Shown here piece after piece: positions 46,721 to 55,096 of a stretch of DNA of 64,000 bases. The position numbers and the translations under genes are program-made. Source of the stretch: Geobacillus kaustophilus (GTDB lineage Bacteria; Bacillota; Bacilli; Bacillales; Anoxybacillaceae); the NCBI RefSeq assembly GCF_000948285.1, contig NZ_JYBP01000003.1:558001-622000 (forward strand). Reading direction: 5' to 3'. The first letter of the stretch is position 1. Each line of letters begins with the position of its first letter. The notes below the pieces were generated by a model that saw only the letters and a list, made by a program, of their open reading frames with translations, was not told the origin of the DNA and did no database searches.

Positions 46721-48046
46721 GTGGCCATCGAACAATTGACGATGCCTCAGCTTGGGGAGAGCGTCACCGAAGGCACCATCAGCAAATGGCTCGTCTCCCC
46801 GGGCGACAAAGTGAACAAATACGATCCGGTCGCCGAAGTCATCACCGATAAAGTGAGCGCGGAGATTCCGTCGTCGTTTGCCGGCGTCATCCGCGAGCTG
46901 ATCGCCAAAGAAGGAGAAACGCTCCCGGTCGGCGCGCCGATTTGCACGATCGAAGTGGAAGGCGAAGCGGCCGCGCCGGAAGCGAAGCCGGCGGAGGAAG
47001 CGTCGAAAGCGGAAGACAACGCCCCGCCGGCCGCTCCGAAAAAGGCCGACCGGGCGAACAACGGCCGCTACTCGCCGGCCGTGCTCCGCCTCGCCCAAGA
47101 ACACGGCATTGACCTTGAACAAGTGAAAGGCACTGGTCTCGGCGGACGGGTGACGCGCAAAGATTTGCTGAAGCTCATTGAGTCCGGGCAAATTCCGAAA
47201 GCAGGAGCGGCACCGGCGGCGGAACAAGCGGCGCCGAAAGCTGAACCGAAAACGGAACAACCGGCCCCGGCCGCCGCGCAAGTGGAACCAGCTGCTCCGG
47301 TCACGGCGCCGATCAAACCAGCGGCGCCAACGATCGAAGCTGGAGCGGGCGACATCGAAATTCCGGTCACCCCGGTGCGCAAAGCGATCGCGGCGAACAT
47401 GCTCCGCAGCAAACACGAAGCGCCGCACGCGTGGACGATGGTCGAAGTGGACGTCACCGACCTTGTCGCCTACCGCGACGCGATCAAAGACGAGTTCAAG
47501 CGGCGCGAAGGCTTCAATTTGACGTATTTCGCCTTCTTCGTCAAGGCGGTCGCCCAAGCGCTGAAGGAATTCCCGCAGCTGAACTCGGTGTGGGCCGGCG
47601 ATAAAATCATCCAGCGCAAAGACATCAACATCTCGATCGCCGTTGCCACGGATGACGCTTTGTTCGTTCCGGTCATCAAGCACGCCGATGAGAAAACGAT
47701 CAAAGGCATCGCCCGCGAAATCGCTGAACTGGCGGCGAAAACGCGCGCCGGCAAACTCCGTCCGGAAGACATGCAAGGCGGCACGTTCACCGTCAACAAC
47801 ACCGGCGCGTTCGGCTCGGTGCAGTCGATGGGCATTATCAACTATCCGCAAGCGGCCATTTTGCAAGTGGAAACGATCGTCAAACGCCCGGTTGTCAAAA
47901 ACGGCATGATCGCCATCCGCGACATGGTCAACTTATGCTTGTCGCTTGACCACCGCGTCTTGGACGGCTTAATTTGCGGCCGCTTCCTCGCCCGCGTCAA
48001 AGCGATTTTGGAAAACATGAACAAAGACAATACGCCGATTTATTAA
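46721..48046 (+). CDS. bkdB: Branched-chain 2-oxoacid dehydrogenase E2 (acyltransferase)
   Basis: 441 residues. Core of the complex. Lipoyl domain 1-78 with lipoylated K44 (ITDKVSAEIPS), Ala/Pro-rich linker, E3-binding domain about 110-145 (YSPAVLRLAQEHGIDLEQV), second linker, and catalytic domain with HAWTMVEVDVT and the histidine/aspartate motif DHRVLDG. GTG start behind AGGAGGGTATCGAT. The lipoyl group depends on the LipM pathway whose gene is at the start of this window. Confidence 0.95.
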   Translation: MAIEQLTMPQLGESVTEGTISKWLVSPGDKVNKYDPVAEVITDKVSAEIPSSFAGVIRELIAKEGETLPVGAPICTIEVEGEAAAPEAKPAEEASKAEDNAPPAAPKKADRANNGRYSPAVLRLAQEHGIDLEQVKGTGLGGRVTRKDLLKLIESGQIPKAGAAPAAEQAAPKAEPKTEQPAPAAAQVEPAAPVTAPIKPAAPTIEAGAGDIEIPVTPVRKAIAANMLRSKHEAPHAWTMVEVDVTDLVAYRDAIKDEFKRREGFNLTYFAFFVKAVAQALKEFPQLNSVWAGDKIIQRKDINISIAVATDDALFVPVIKHADEKTIKGIAREIAELAAKTRAGKLRPEDMQGGTFTVNNTGAFGSVQSMGIINYPQAAILQVETIVKRPVVKNGMIAIRDMVNLCLSLDHRVLDGLICGRFLARVKAILENMNKDNTPIY

Positions 48047-48053
48047 CGGTTCG

Positions 48054-48085
48054 CCCCATCGCCATTGGTTGGCGGTGGGGTTTTT
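48054..48085 (+). terminator. Terminator of the bkd operon
   Basis: Eleven-base-pair stem (CCCCATCGCCA/TGGCGGTGGGG) with T5. Confidence 0.85.
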
Positions 48086-48165
48086 ATATGGCGCGATTTC
48101 AAACTTCTTTCACAAATGTGAGGTATAATGAGGACAGAAACGAACGTGCGAAGGAGAAATACTGG

Positions 48166-49140
48166 ATGAATCGAGTGAGTATGTGGATGTTGTTATGTTG
48201 GCTCTTGCTGCTAAGCGGCTGCGTGAAAACATCGTTTCCCCCGATCGCTGATTCGCTTTCGGTCATCATCAGCCTCGATGTCAAAGCGGAAACGGTCACG
48301 TTTTTGAACGCGAACAACGGCGAAAAGGTCGCTCGCTGGCACATCAACGAACCGTTTCAAGGCGGGGCGTTGAGCCCAGACGGACGGACGCTTCTTTTGT
48401 ACGGCCGGAATCTTGACCGTGTCTACCGGTACGACCTTACAACCGGGAAGCCGCTTAGGGAGTGGAAAACGGGAAGCGGCATCGTAAGCGCGGTTCCATC
48501 TCCAAATGGACGCACATGGTTTTTCGGCGACAGCGTGCACAACGCGGTGCGCGTCACGGGCCGCGACGGGAAGGAAATCGCTCGTCTGTCGGTTGGCCAG
48601 TCTCCGATGACGATGCTTGTCAACCGCGCTGGAACGCGGCTGTATGCCATCGATTTTCAAGACGAACGCGCGTCGGTCATCGACGCAGCCCGCCGCCGCG
48701 TCATCCATTCGTTTGCCGTGCCGAAGTTCGCCCTAGGCGGATTGGTGCGCGAGCGGCAAGGGGAGCTGTGGGTCGGCGGACACGGAAGCGGAAGCAAGGT
48801 AGAGAGCAATATCCACATCTACTCGCTTGAGGACGGCCGTTTGCTCCGGACGCTTGCCGCGCCAGTCATGCCAGTCGATTTTGCCGAAACGAACCGCGGC
48901 GTGTTTGTGCTAAGCCACGGCTCCAACACAGTCTATCAATTTTCTCCAGACGGAAAGAAGCTCGCTTCGGCGTCTGTCGGCGCCAATCCGTTTGCCATCG
49001 AGGCGGCAGGAGGCCGTTTGTATATCGCCAGCTATGACAGCGATGAAATCATCGTGGTCGACGAAGCGACGATGCGTCCGCTTGCCCGTTGGAAAACAGG
49101 GGATGGCCCGCTGCAGTTGCTCATTCGGGAGGGACGGTAA
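48166..49140 (+). CDS. Beta-propeller (YVTN-type) lipoprotein
   Basis: 324 residues. Signal peptide with lipobox LLLLSGC, so anchored outside on the membrane. The mature part is a series of about seven four-strand repeats with the YVTN/propeller rhythm: LDVKAETVTFLNANNGEKVARW, GGALSPDGRTLLLYG, IVSAVPSPNGRTWFFGD, PMTMLVNRAGTRLYAID, YQFSPDGKKLASASVGANP, GGRLYIASYDSDEIIVVDEATM. No enzymatic motif. Its stop codon is directly followed by the ATG of a response regulator gene, then a sensor kinase, so the three form one transcript. A TATAAT at 48124-48129 is the likely -10. Role as an extracellular sensing or binding partner of the kinase is inference. Confidence 0.85.
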   Translation: MNRVSMWMLLCWLLLLSGCVKTSFPPIADSLSVIISLDVKAETVTFLNANNGEKVARWHINEPFQGGALSPDGRTLLLYGRNLDRVYRYDLTTGKPLREWKTGSGIVSAVPSPNGRTWFFGDSVHNAVRVTGRDGKEIARLSVGQSPMTMLVNRAGTRLYAIDFQDERASVIDAARRRVIHSFAVPKFALGGLVRERQGELWVGGHGSGSKVESNIHIYSLEDGRLLRTLAAPVMPVDFAETNRGVFVLSHGSNTVYQFSPDGKKLASASVGANPFAIEAAGGRLYIASYDSDEIIVVDEATMRPLARWKTGDGPLQLLIREGR

Positions 49141-49815
49141 ATGGACAAGCGAACGGTGTTGATTGTTGATGATGAAGAAGAGATGCGCCTGTTGGTTGGC
49201 ATGTATTTGGAAAACGCGGGCTTCCGCTGCTTGGAAGCAGGAGACGGGGACGAGGCGTTGGCGATTCTTGCGCAACAGCCGGTTGATGCAGTTCTATTGG
49301 ACGTCATGATGCCAAAGCAGGACGGATTCGCTGTCTGCGCACGCATTCGCGAGCAGTCGGACGTGCCGATTTTGTTTTTGACGGCACTGGGGGAAGAATG
49401 GGATAAAGTGAAAGGATTGAAGCTTGGCGGCGACGATTACATCGTCAAGCCGTTCAGCCCGGGGGAGCTCATCGCTCGTCTTGAGGCGGTGCTGCGCCGG
49501 GCGCGGCGCAGCCGCGAACAGAATGGCCGGCTGCAATTCGGGGAACTCGCCATCGATGAAAAAGGCCGGACGGTGGCCGTTGGCGGCGATCCCGTGAGGC
49601 TGACGTTGAAAGAGTTTGAGCTCTTGCTGTTTTTGGCGAAGCACCGTGGTCAAGTGTTCAGCCGCGACGACTTGCTCGTCAAGGTGTGGGGGTACGACTA
49701 TACCGGAAACGCCCGCACGGTCGATACGCATGTGAAAACGCTGCGCATGAAGCTGAAAGACGCCGGCCGTCATATCCAAACCGTATGGGGCATCGGCTAC
49801 AAGTTTGAGGGATGA
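49141..49815 (+). CDS. OmpR-family response regulator
   Basis: 224 residues. Receiver domain with DDEEE at residues 10-14, phospho-acceptor D54 (AVLLDVMMP), T-A pair in FLTALGE and K in YIVKPFSPGEL; winged-helix DNA-binding domain (about 125-224) with LTLKEFELLLFLAKHRGQVFSRDDLL and TVDTHVKTLRMKLK. It begins immediately after the lipoprotein stop and overlaps the kinase gene by 4 bp. Targets unknown. Confidence 0.93.
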   Translation: MDKRTVLIVDDEEEMRLLVGMYLENAGFRCLEAGDGDEALAILAQQPVDAVLLDVMMPKQDGFAVCARIREQSDVPILFLTALGEEWDKVKGLKLGGDDYIVKPFSPGELIARLEAVLRRARRSREQNGRLQFGELAIDEKGRTVAVGGDPVRLTLKEFELLLFLAKHRGQVFSRDDLLVKVWGYDYTGNARTVDTHVKTLRMKLKDAGRHIQTVWGIGYKFEG

Positions 49816-51224
49816 ACATGAGGAGGCTTCGGTTAGGACAGAAAATATGGCTGTCAATCGGCGCAGCGGTCGTGGTGACGCTGGCGTTTTCCTTTGGCCT
49901 TTTGAATTATTTTTACCGGGCGGTGTACATGAAAGAAGTGGAACAAACGTTGATTGCGGAAGGGACGAGCCTCGCCCGCGACTATCGCGGCGGGGCGGTG
50001 ACGGAGGTGTACCGCCGCCAAATTGAATGGTATGACGAAAAATCGACGGCCACCATCTTGTTGATCGACAACCCGCGCGAACTGAGCGCCTGCTTTCCGT
50101 TTCCGATTCACTATGACGCGCTCGTGAGCGGCCGCGACCGGGAAACGCTGTTAGCCGGGAAGCCCGTCGTCAAAACGGGATACGAAAAGAGGTTCGGCCG
50201 CCGGGTGATGGCGGTCGTCGTTCCGCTTTTGGACGGCAAACGGCTTGAAGGAGCGATTTACTTGTATTTGCCGTTAGCCGATGTGCAAGAAGCGACGAAG
50301 CGGGCGGCGACCGCGTTTTGGCCGCTTGCGGCCATGTTCGCCGGCGCGCTTTTGTTCGCCGGACGGCGGATGGTGCGGCAGATGACCGAGCCGCTGCAAG
50401 CGATGGAACAAGCGGCAGAACGCATGGCGGATGGCCGCTATGAGGCGGCCATCCCGGTGCGGACCGATGATGAAATCGGCCGTCTGGCGAAGGCGTTCAA
50501 CCAAATGGCGGACGCCATCGCCAAAGAAGACGAGCGGAAGCGTGAGTTTTTGGCCAATGTCTCACACGAGCTGCGCACCCCGTTAAGCTATATGAAAGGG
50601 TACAGCGAAGCGCTCCTGGCCGGCCTCGCGAAAACGAAGGAAGAAGAAAAGGCGTATCTTCGCCTCATCCACCGCGAAACGGAACGGATGGAGCGGCTTG
50701 TCCACGATTTGTTGGATTTGGCGCGCCTTGAAGGGCAAGGCGTGCCGCTCGAGCGCGCGCCGGTAGCGTTCGCCCAAGTGATCGAAGATGTCATCGCCAC
50801 GTACGAGCCCATCGCGGCGCAAAAGCGAATCCAACTGTCATGCGAGTTGGACTATGATGTCATCGTCAACGGCGACGCCGACCGGCTTGAACAAGTCGTG
50901 CGCAACTTGCTTGACAACGCCATCCGCTACACCCCGGAAGGCGGCGCGGTGACGGTTCGGCTTTCCCGCCTGTCGGAAGCAGAAGGCGAGCTTGTCATCC
51001 AAGATACGGGAAAAGGCATTCCGAAAGACCAGCTGCCGTTTCTCGGCCAGCGCTTTTTCCGCGTCGACCGCGCGCGTACCCGCAAAGAAGGCGGCACCGG
51101 CTTGGGGCTGGCGATCGTCAAACAAATCGTCGCCCTTCATGACGGTGTGATCCAGTTCGACAGCGACCTTGGACGCGGGACGACTGTATCGGTCCGCTTG
51201 CCGCTCGTTCGGGAAGAGGAATAA
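49812..51224 (+). CDS. Membrane sensor histidine kinase
   Basis: 470 residues. First membrane helix (IWLSIGAAVVVTLAFSFGLLNYF), an extracytoplasmic domain of about 130 residues, second helix (AATAFWPLAAMFAGALLFAG), HAMP (MTEPLQAMEQAAERMADGRYEAAIPVRTDDEIG), HisKA with H252 (ANVSHELRTPLSYMKGY), and HATPase with N box (LLDNAIRYTPEGG), DTGKGIPKDQ and GGTGLGLAIV. Translationally coupled to its regulator by an ATGA overlap. The extracytoplasmic loop is a candidate contact for the propeller lipoprotein. Confidence 0.93.
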   Translation: MNMRRLRLGQKIWLSIGAAVVVTLAFSFGLLNYFYRAVYMKEVEQTLIAEGTSLARDYRGGAVTEVYRRQIEWYDEKSTATILLIDNPRELSACFPFPIHYDALVSGRDRETLLAGKPVVKTGYEKRFGRRVMAVVVPLLDGKRLEGAIYLYLPLADVQEATKRAATAFWPLAAMFAGALLFAGRRMVRQMTEPLQAMEQAAERMADGRYEAAIPVRTDDEIGRLAKAFNQMADAIAKEDERKREFLANVSHELRTPLSYMKGYSEALLAGLAKTKEEEKAYLRLIHRETERMERLVHDLLDLARLEGQGVPLERAPVAFAQVIEDVIATYEPIAAQKRIQLSCELDYDVIVNGDADRLEQVVRNLLDNAIRYTPEGGAVTVRLSRLSEAEGELVIQDTGKGIPKDQLPFLGQRFFRVDRARTRKEGGTGLGLAIVKQIVALHDGVIQFDSDLGRGTTVSVRLPLVREEE

Positions 51225-51289
51225 ACATCGTTCAAGACGCAGGAATTCACGGTGTATAATTAATTAAAAATAGGAGGTAGGTGGAGTAT

Positions 51290-51880
51290 ATGGGTGCACC
51301 AGAAAAGGAACAGGCCCTTATGACCTACAAAGAGTACGCAACATGGCCGGAAGGAAAACGGTGCGAGGTGTTGGACGGGAACATCATCAGCTTGGCGCCA
51401 TCGCCGACGCCGGAACATCAATGGATTTCGCTCCAGCTTTCGATCGAATTTGGGATGCATCTCAGAGGAAAGGATTGTCGCGTGTTGACCGCCCCGATCG
51501 ATGTGTACCTTTTCGAAGATCATCGAAAGGGATGGGTGGATGAAAACGTCCGAAACTGGGTATGCCCCGATCTTGTCGTCATCTGCGACAAAAACAAAAT
51601 TCAAAAAAATCGCATTGTCGGGGCTCCGGATTTGGTCATCGAGATCTTGTCCCCCGCCACGGCCAAAATCGACCGGATGGACAAACGGATCGCGTACGAG
51701 CGGGCCGGGGTGAAGGAATATTGGATCGTTGACCCGGCGAATCAAGTGGTGGAAGTGTATTTACGTGAGAAAACAGGATCGTTGGAACTTCGCGGAGTGT
51801 ACAACCGGGATGACGCCGTTTCCGTTCATGTATTGAAGGATTTCGTGATCGATTTGCAAAACATTTTCCAAAATGAATAA
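51290..51880 (+). CDS. Uma2-family (DUF820) PD-(D/E)xK protein
   Basis: 196 residues. The restriction-endonuclease-like fold of the Uma2 family: EVLDGNIISLAPSPTPEHQ, then VCPDLVVICDKN and APDLVIEILSPATAKID with the aspartate and E-x-L of the putative active site, and YERAGVKEYWIVDP. Biological role unknown; the family is greatly expanded in cyanobacteria and occurs as single genes in thermophilic bacilli. TTCAAG, 18 bp, TATAAT upstream is a possible promoter. An alternative GTG start lies three codons earlier, too close to AGGAGG. Confidence 0.82.
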   Translation: MGAPEKEQALMTYKEYATWPEGKRCEVLDGNIISLAPSPTPEHQWISLQLSIEFGMHLRGKDCRVLTAPIDVYLFEDHRKGWVDENVRNWVCPDLVVICDKNKIQKNRIVGAPDLVIEILSPATAKIDRMDKRIAYERAGVKEYWIVDPANQVVEVYLREKTGSLELRGVYNRDDAVSVHVLKDFVIDLQNIFQNE

Positions 51881-52195
51881 ATGGCAGTTGAGATTTTCGC
51901 TAAGCGGCGATTTGGGAGGGGGACGAGGGAGCATTGTCCAAGAGAGTATGTAACAACGCCCCCTTCCTTTCATCGTATCGTCGCACGGCGGAAGAAGGAG
52001 GGCGCTTTCCGTCATTCTATAACATGCTCATCATTAAAAAGTTAACCGTATACGTTTGTCAAAGGAGATCCAGACGGGCAAACACAATTCAAAAAGCAAA
52101 TGGATCTGATAAACAATGCCTGGAATCATCATAGTCAAACATTTGCGTGAAAAGAAAGGCAACCGTTCGTGTGCCTATGAAATTCGGTGTTTTTT

Positions 52196-52283
52196 CTAGG
52201 ATCCGCATCGCGAAATCCTTGATATAACAGCATTTTGGACATTTTCATTTGCCTAAAATGGCCTTAAAACTGTCGAACTCGGG
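52196..52283 (+). mobile_element. Right-end fragment of the same IS1182-type element
   Basis: Repeats the last ~75 bases of the element at 6313-6925, from CTAGGATCCG to the terminal repeat CTGTCGAACTCGGG (52270-52283), with a small insertion near 52210. No left end or transposase lies upstream. The gap 51881-52195 otherwise holds only a GC-rich imperfect hairpin near 51960-52000 and no gene I can support. Confidence 0.7.
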
Positions 52284-52314
52284 TTTGACCAGTGCGGAAT
52301 GCAAGAGGCAAAAG

Positions 52315-52345
52315 AAAAAAGCCGCCCGCAGGCAGGACGGCTTTT
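52315..52345 (-). terminator. Terminator for the minus-strand hicB remnant
   Basis: AAAAGCCG/CGGCTTTT stem; on the minus strand it ends in a long T-rich tail. Confidence 0.65.
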
Positions 52346-52374
52346 GGCGTTCCGGACGCAAATGGCTTTGCCAT

Positions 52375-52807
52375 CTATCGGTCTGTCGCTCCGAGATGTT
52401 TTTTCAGGGCTTCTTGGAGGATTTGTAAATAGTTGACATGGTGTTGTTTCGCCAAGTCATCGAGCCATTTCGGGATCGTTAATGTTTTTTTGACTGCTTT
52501 GTTTTCCATTTCATGACGAAAAGGTGGCATCCATACCTCGATAAACACGATAACTTAATTGTTTCCTGTTTGAATTTCTGATACTTTTGAAGGTTGAGGA
52601 ATCTCTTCATTTTCCTGTTCCAAGCCGTATAAGTGTAATGCCATCACTTCTTTTGCCATTTGAAACGCTTCTTCTTCGGTGTTTCCGCATGGTAAAGCAG
52701 CCAGGAAGATCCGGAAACTCAACAGATATTCCATCATCCGCATAATCGAAAATCGCTGGGTAAATGTAACTTTCCTTATTTTTAAAAACAACAATAATCA
52801 ACGGCAT
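52375..52807 (-). pseudogene. Broken HicB-like antitoxin gene
   Basis: Pieces of one HicB protein appear in order on the minus strand. First the N-terminal domain (YIYPAIFDYADDGISVEFPDLPGCFT), then after a one-base frame change near 52690 TEEEAFQMAKEVMALHLYGLE...EEIPQPS, then an in-frame TAA at 52555-52557, where a glutamine codon is likely, and finally the DNA-binding part (KAVKKTLTIPKWLDDLAKQH, LQILQEALKKHL). HicB normally neutralises the mRNA-cleaving toxin HicA. No hicA-like gene is next to it. Two lesions make this a decaying orphan, though the C-terminal part could still be translated from an ATG at 52509. Confidence 0.8.
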
Positions 52808-52886
52808 TCCTGTTACTGTGTTCCTGCGAACGGCTTTTGTTTTTTCCGAAAAAAGCAGCGCCTCTGGCAATCTGTTTTTTTGTTCA

Positions 52887-52915
52887 TTGCCCAAACGCGG
52901 CCGATGTACTACAAT
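52887..52915 (+). promoter_or_regulatory. Sigma-A promoter of the mut operon
   Basis: TTGCCC (52887-52892), 17 bp, TACAAT (52910-52915), about 130 bases before mutA. Confidence 0.55.
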
Positions 52916-53047
52916 AAACATAGAAACCGTTTTTTCCCACAAGAAGCGTTATCAGCTCTTCGTTCCGAGCAAGACGGGCTCGAAAGGGAAAGGTGCGGCT
53001 TGAAAAGAAAGCGGCTTCTTATGTCAGGAAGGCAAAGGGGGATCGGG

Positions 53048-55096
53048 ATGAGCGATGTCGCGAAGATGAAGGAAGCGGCGTTTCCGGCTCCGACGGTGGA
53101 GGAGTGGGAGCGGGAAGCGGAAAAGTCGCTGAAAGGCAAGCCGCTCGAGCGGCTTGTATCGATGACGTACGAAAACATTGCGGTGAAACCGCTCTATACG
53201 CGCCGAGACTTGGAGGTGCTTGGTCCGCTTGAGCAATACCCGGGCTTTGGCCAGTATGTGCGCGGGGCGCGGCCGGAAGGGTATCGGGGCGGGCCGTGGA
53301 AAGTGAGCCAGGAGATTTCAGCGGCGAGCCCGTCCGAATGGAACGAGGCGGTCAAGCATGATTTGCAAAGAGGGCAGACGGAAATTCATCTCGCTCTTGG
53401 GCGGCTGCCGTTTGCCGTCGAGTCGGTCGATGTTCTCGCGGCGATGTTTGATGGCGTGCCGCTCGATCGCGATTCGCTCCGTGTGGACGCCGGGGCGCGG
53501 TCGCTTCCGTTTTTGGCGCTGCTTGTTGCTTATTTGCAGGAGAAGGGACTCTCTCTTTCGGCCGTGCGGGGCGCGATCGGCATGGATCCGCTCGGGGCGT
53601 GGGCGGAACAGGGGGTGCTCTCGTGTTCGCTTGAGCGGCTGTATGATGAAATGGTGGAAGTGACGAAGTGGGCGAAGGAACAGATGCCCGCCGTCCGCAC
53701 GATTTTGGTGCGCGGCGAGCCGTACCATAACGGCGGGGCGAACGCCGTGCAGGAGCTGGCGTTCGCGTTGGCGACCGCGGTCGAGTATATCCGCGCTGGG
53801 CTGGATCGAGGCTTGACGGTCGATGACATCGCGACGCGGATGCAAGCGTCGTTTGCAGTTGGGGCTGATTTCTTTATGGAAATCGCGAAGCTGCGGGCGG
53901 CGCGGCGGTTGTTGGCCCAAGTGATCGAAGCGTTTGGCGGCGGTGAATCAGCAAGGCGGATCGAGCTGCATGTGCGCACGTCGCGCTTTACGAAAACGGT
54001 GTACGACCCGTATGTGAACATGCTTCGGGCGGCGGCGGAAGCGTTTGCGGCCGTTGTCGGCGGCGCTGATGGCGTGCATGTGTCGCCGTTTGACGAGGCG
54101 ATCGGACTCCCTGATGAGTTTTCGCGGCGCATCGCCCGCAACACGCAGCTCATTTTGCTTGAGGAGGCGCATGTGGCGAACGTCATCGATCCGGCGGGCG
54201 GCTCGTATTATGTGGAAACGTTGACCGCTAAGCTCGCTGAAGAAGCGTGGAAGCTGTTCCAGCGCGTGGAGGAACAAGGCGGCATGATAAAGGCGCTCGA
54301 AGACGGCTTCGTGCAGTCGGAAGTGGAAGCGGTCGCCAAGCGGCGGCTGGATCGTGTCAAGACGCGGAAGGAAAAAATCGTCGGCACGAACGTGTACGCG
54401 AACTTAGAAGAAACGCCGATCCAAAAGCCGACGCAAGCCGCGGCGAAAGAGTTGCCGCCGTTGGATGAAAAGGGGGTGGCGGACATTCGAGGTGCGCTCG
54501 CGGGCGGGACGTGGATGGAAGCGGCGATTGGCGCGGCCCGTCGTCGAGCAACCGCTCGGGAGATCGCAGCGGCGCTCGCTGACGGAAACTCGTCGGTCCG
54601 CATTGCGCCGATTCGCGCATGGCGCTTGGCTGAGCCATTTGAGCAGCTGCGCAAGGCGGCCGAGGAGCATGCGGAGCGCACCGGAAGCCGGCTTTCTGTT
54701 CACTTGATCAATATCGGGCCGCTTGTCCGCCATCAGGCGCGCGCTGATTTCATCGCCGGATTGTTTGCGGCCGGCGGGGTGGCGGCCGAGCGGAGCGGCG
54801 GCTTCGCATCGGTCGAGGAAGCACTCGAATGGGTGCAAAGCACGGACGGGACGCATTATATCGTTTGCGGCGCCGATGATGATTATCCGTCGTTCGTTCC
54901 GGAGTTGGCGAAAGCGTTCAAGCAGGCAAAGCCGATGGCGAAGCTGTATGTGGCCGGAAAACCGACGGAAGAGCTCGCGAAAACGTACGCGGACGCGGGG
55001 GTGGACGGCGCGATTCATCTCGGTTCGAACGCGTACGATGTGATCGTGGCGTTTCTAACGGAAAGAGGGGTGGCGCTTGATGGCGAAGTACGTTGA
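53048..55096 (+). CDS. mutA: Methylmalonyl-CoA mutase small (beta) subunit
   Basis: 682 residues. Noncatalytic partner of MutB with the same fold but without the B12 DxHxxG loop: its C-terminal domain reads [20 protein letters not shown] where the motif should be. Conserved blocks include [28 protein letters not shown] and [25 protein letters not shown] behind AAAGGGGGATCGGG; the frame runs far upstream through the hicB region but without any family similarity there. Its 3' end overlaps mutB by 17 bp. Confidence 0.9.
   Translation: MSDVAKMKEAAFPAPTVEEWEREAEKSLKGKPLERLVSMTYENIAVKPLYTRRDLEVLGPLEQYPGFGQYVRGARPEGYRGGPWKVSQEISAASPSEWNEAVKHDLQRGQTEIHLALGRLPFAVESVDVLAAMFDGVPLDRDSLRVDAGARSLPFLALLVAYLQEKGLSLSAVRGAIGMDPLGAWAEQGVLSCSLERLYDEMVEVTKWAKEQMPAVRTILVRGEPYHNGGANAVQELAFALATAVEYIRAGLDRGLTVDDIATRMQASFAVGADFFMEIAKLRAARRLLAQVIEAFGGGESARRIELHVRTSRFTKTVYDPYVNMLRAAAEAFAAVVGGADGVHVSPFDEAIGLPDEFSRRIARNTQLILLEEAHVANVIDPAGGSYYVETLTAKLAEEAWKLFQRVEEQGGMIKALEDGFVQSEVEAVAKRRLDRVKTRKEKIVGTNVYANLEETPIQKPTQAAAKELPPLDEKGVADIRGALAGGTWMEAAIGAARRRATAREIAAALADGNSSVRIAPIRAWRLAEPFEQLRKAAEEHAERTGSRLSVHLINIGPLVRHQARADFIAGLFAAGGVAAERSGGFASVEEALEWVQSTDGTHYIVCGADDDYPSFVPELAKAFKQAKPMAKLYVAGKPTEELAKTYADAGVDGAIHLGSNAYDVIVAFLTERGVALDGEVR

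Noticed and set aside
46634-47866. 410-codon minus-strand frame inside bkdB
   Set aside because: Antisense shadow of the E2 gene, dominated by Arg/Phe/Asp from the reversed Ala/Pro linker codons.
51934-52134. 66-codon frame after the Uma2 gene
   Set aside because: No ribosome site and no family resemblance; it starts across an imperfect hairpin.
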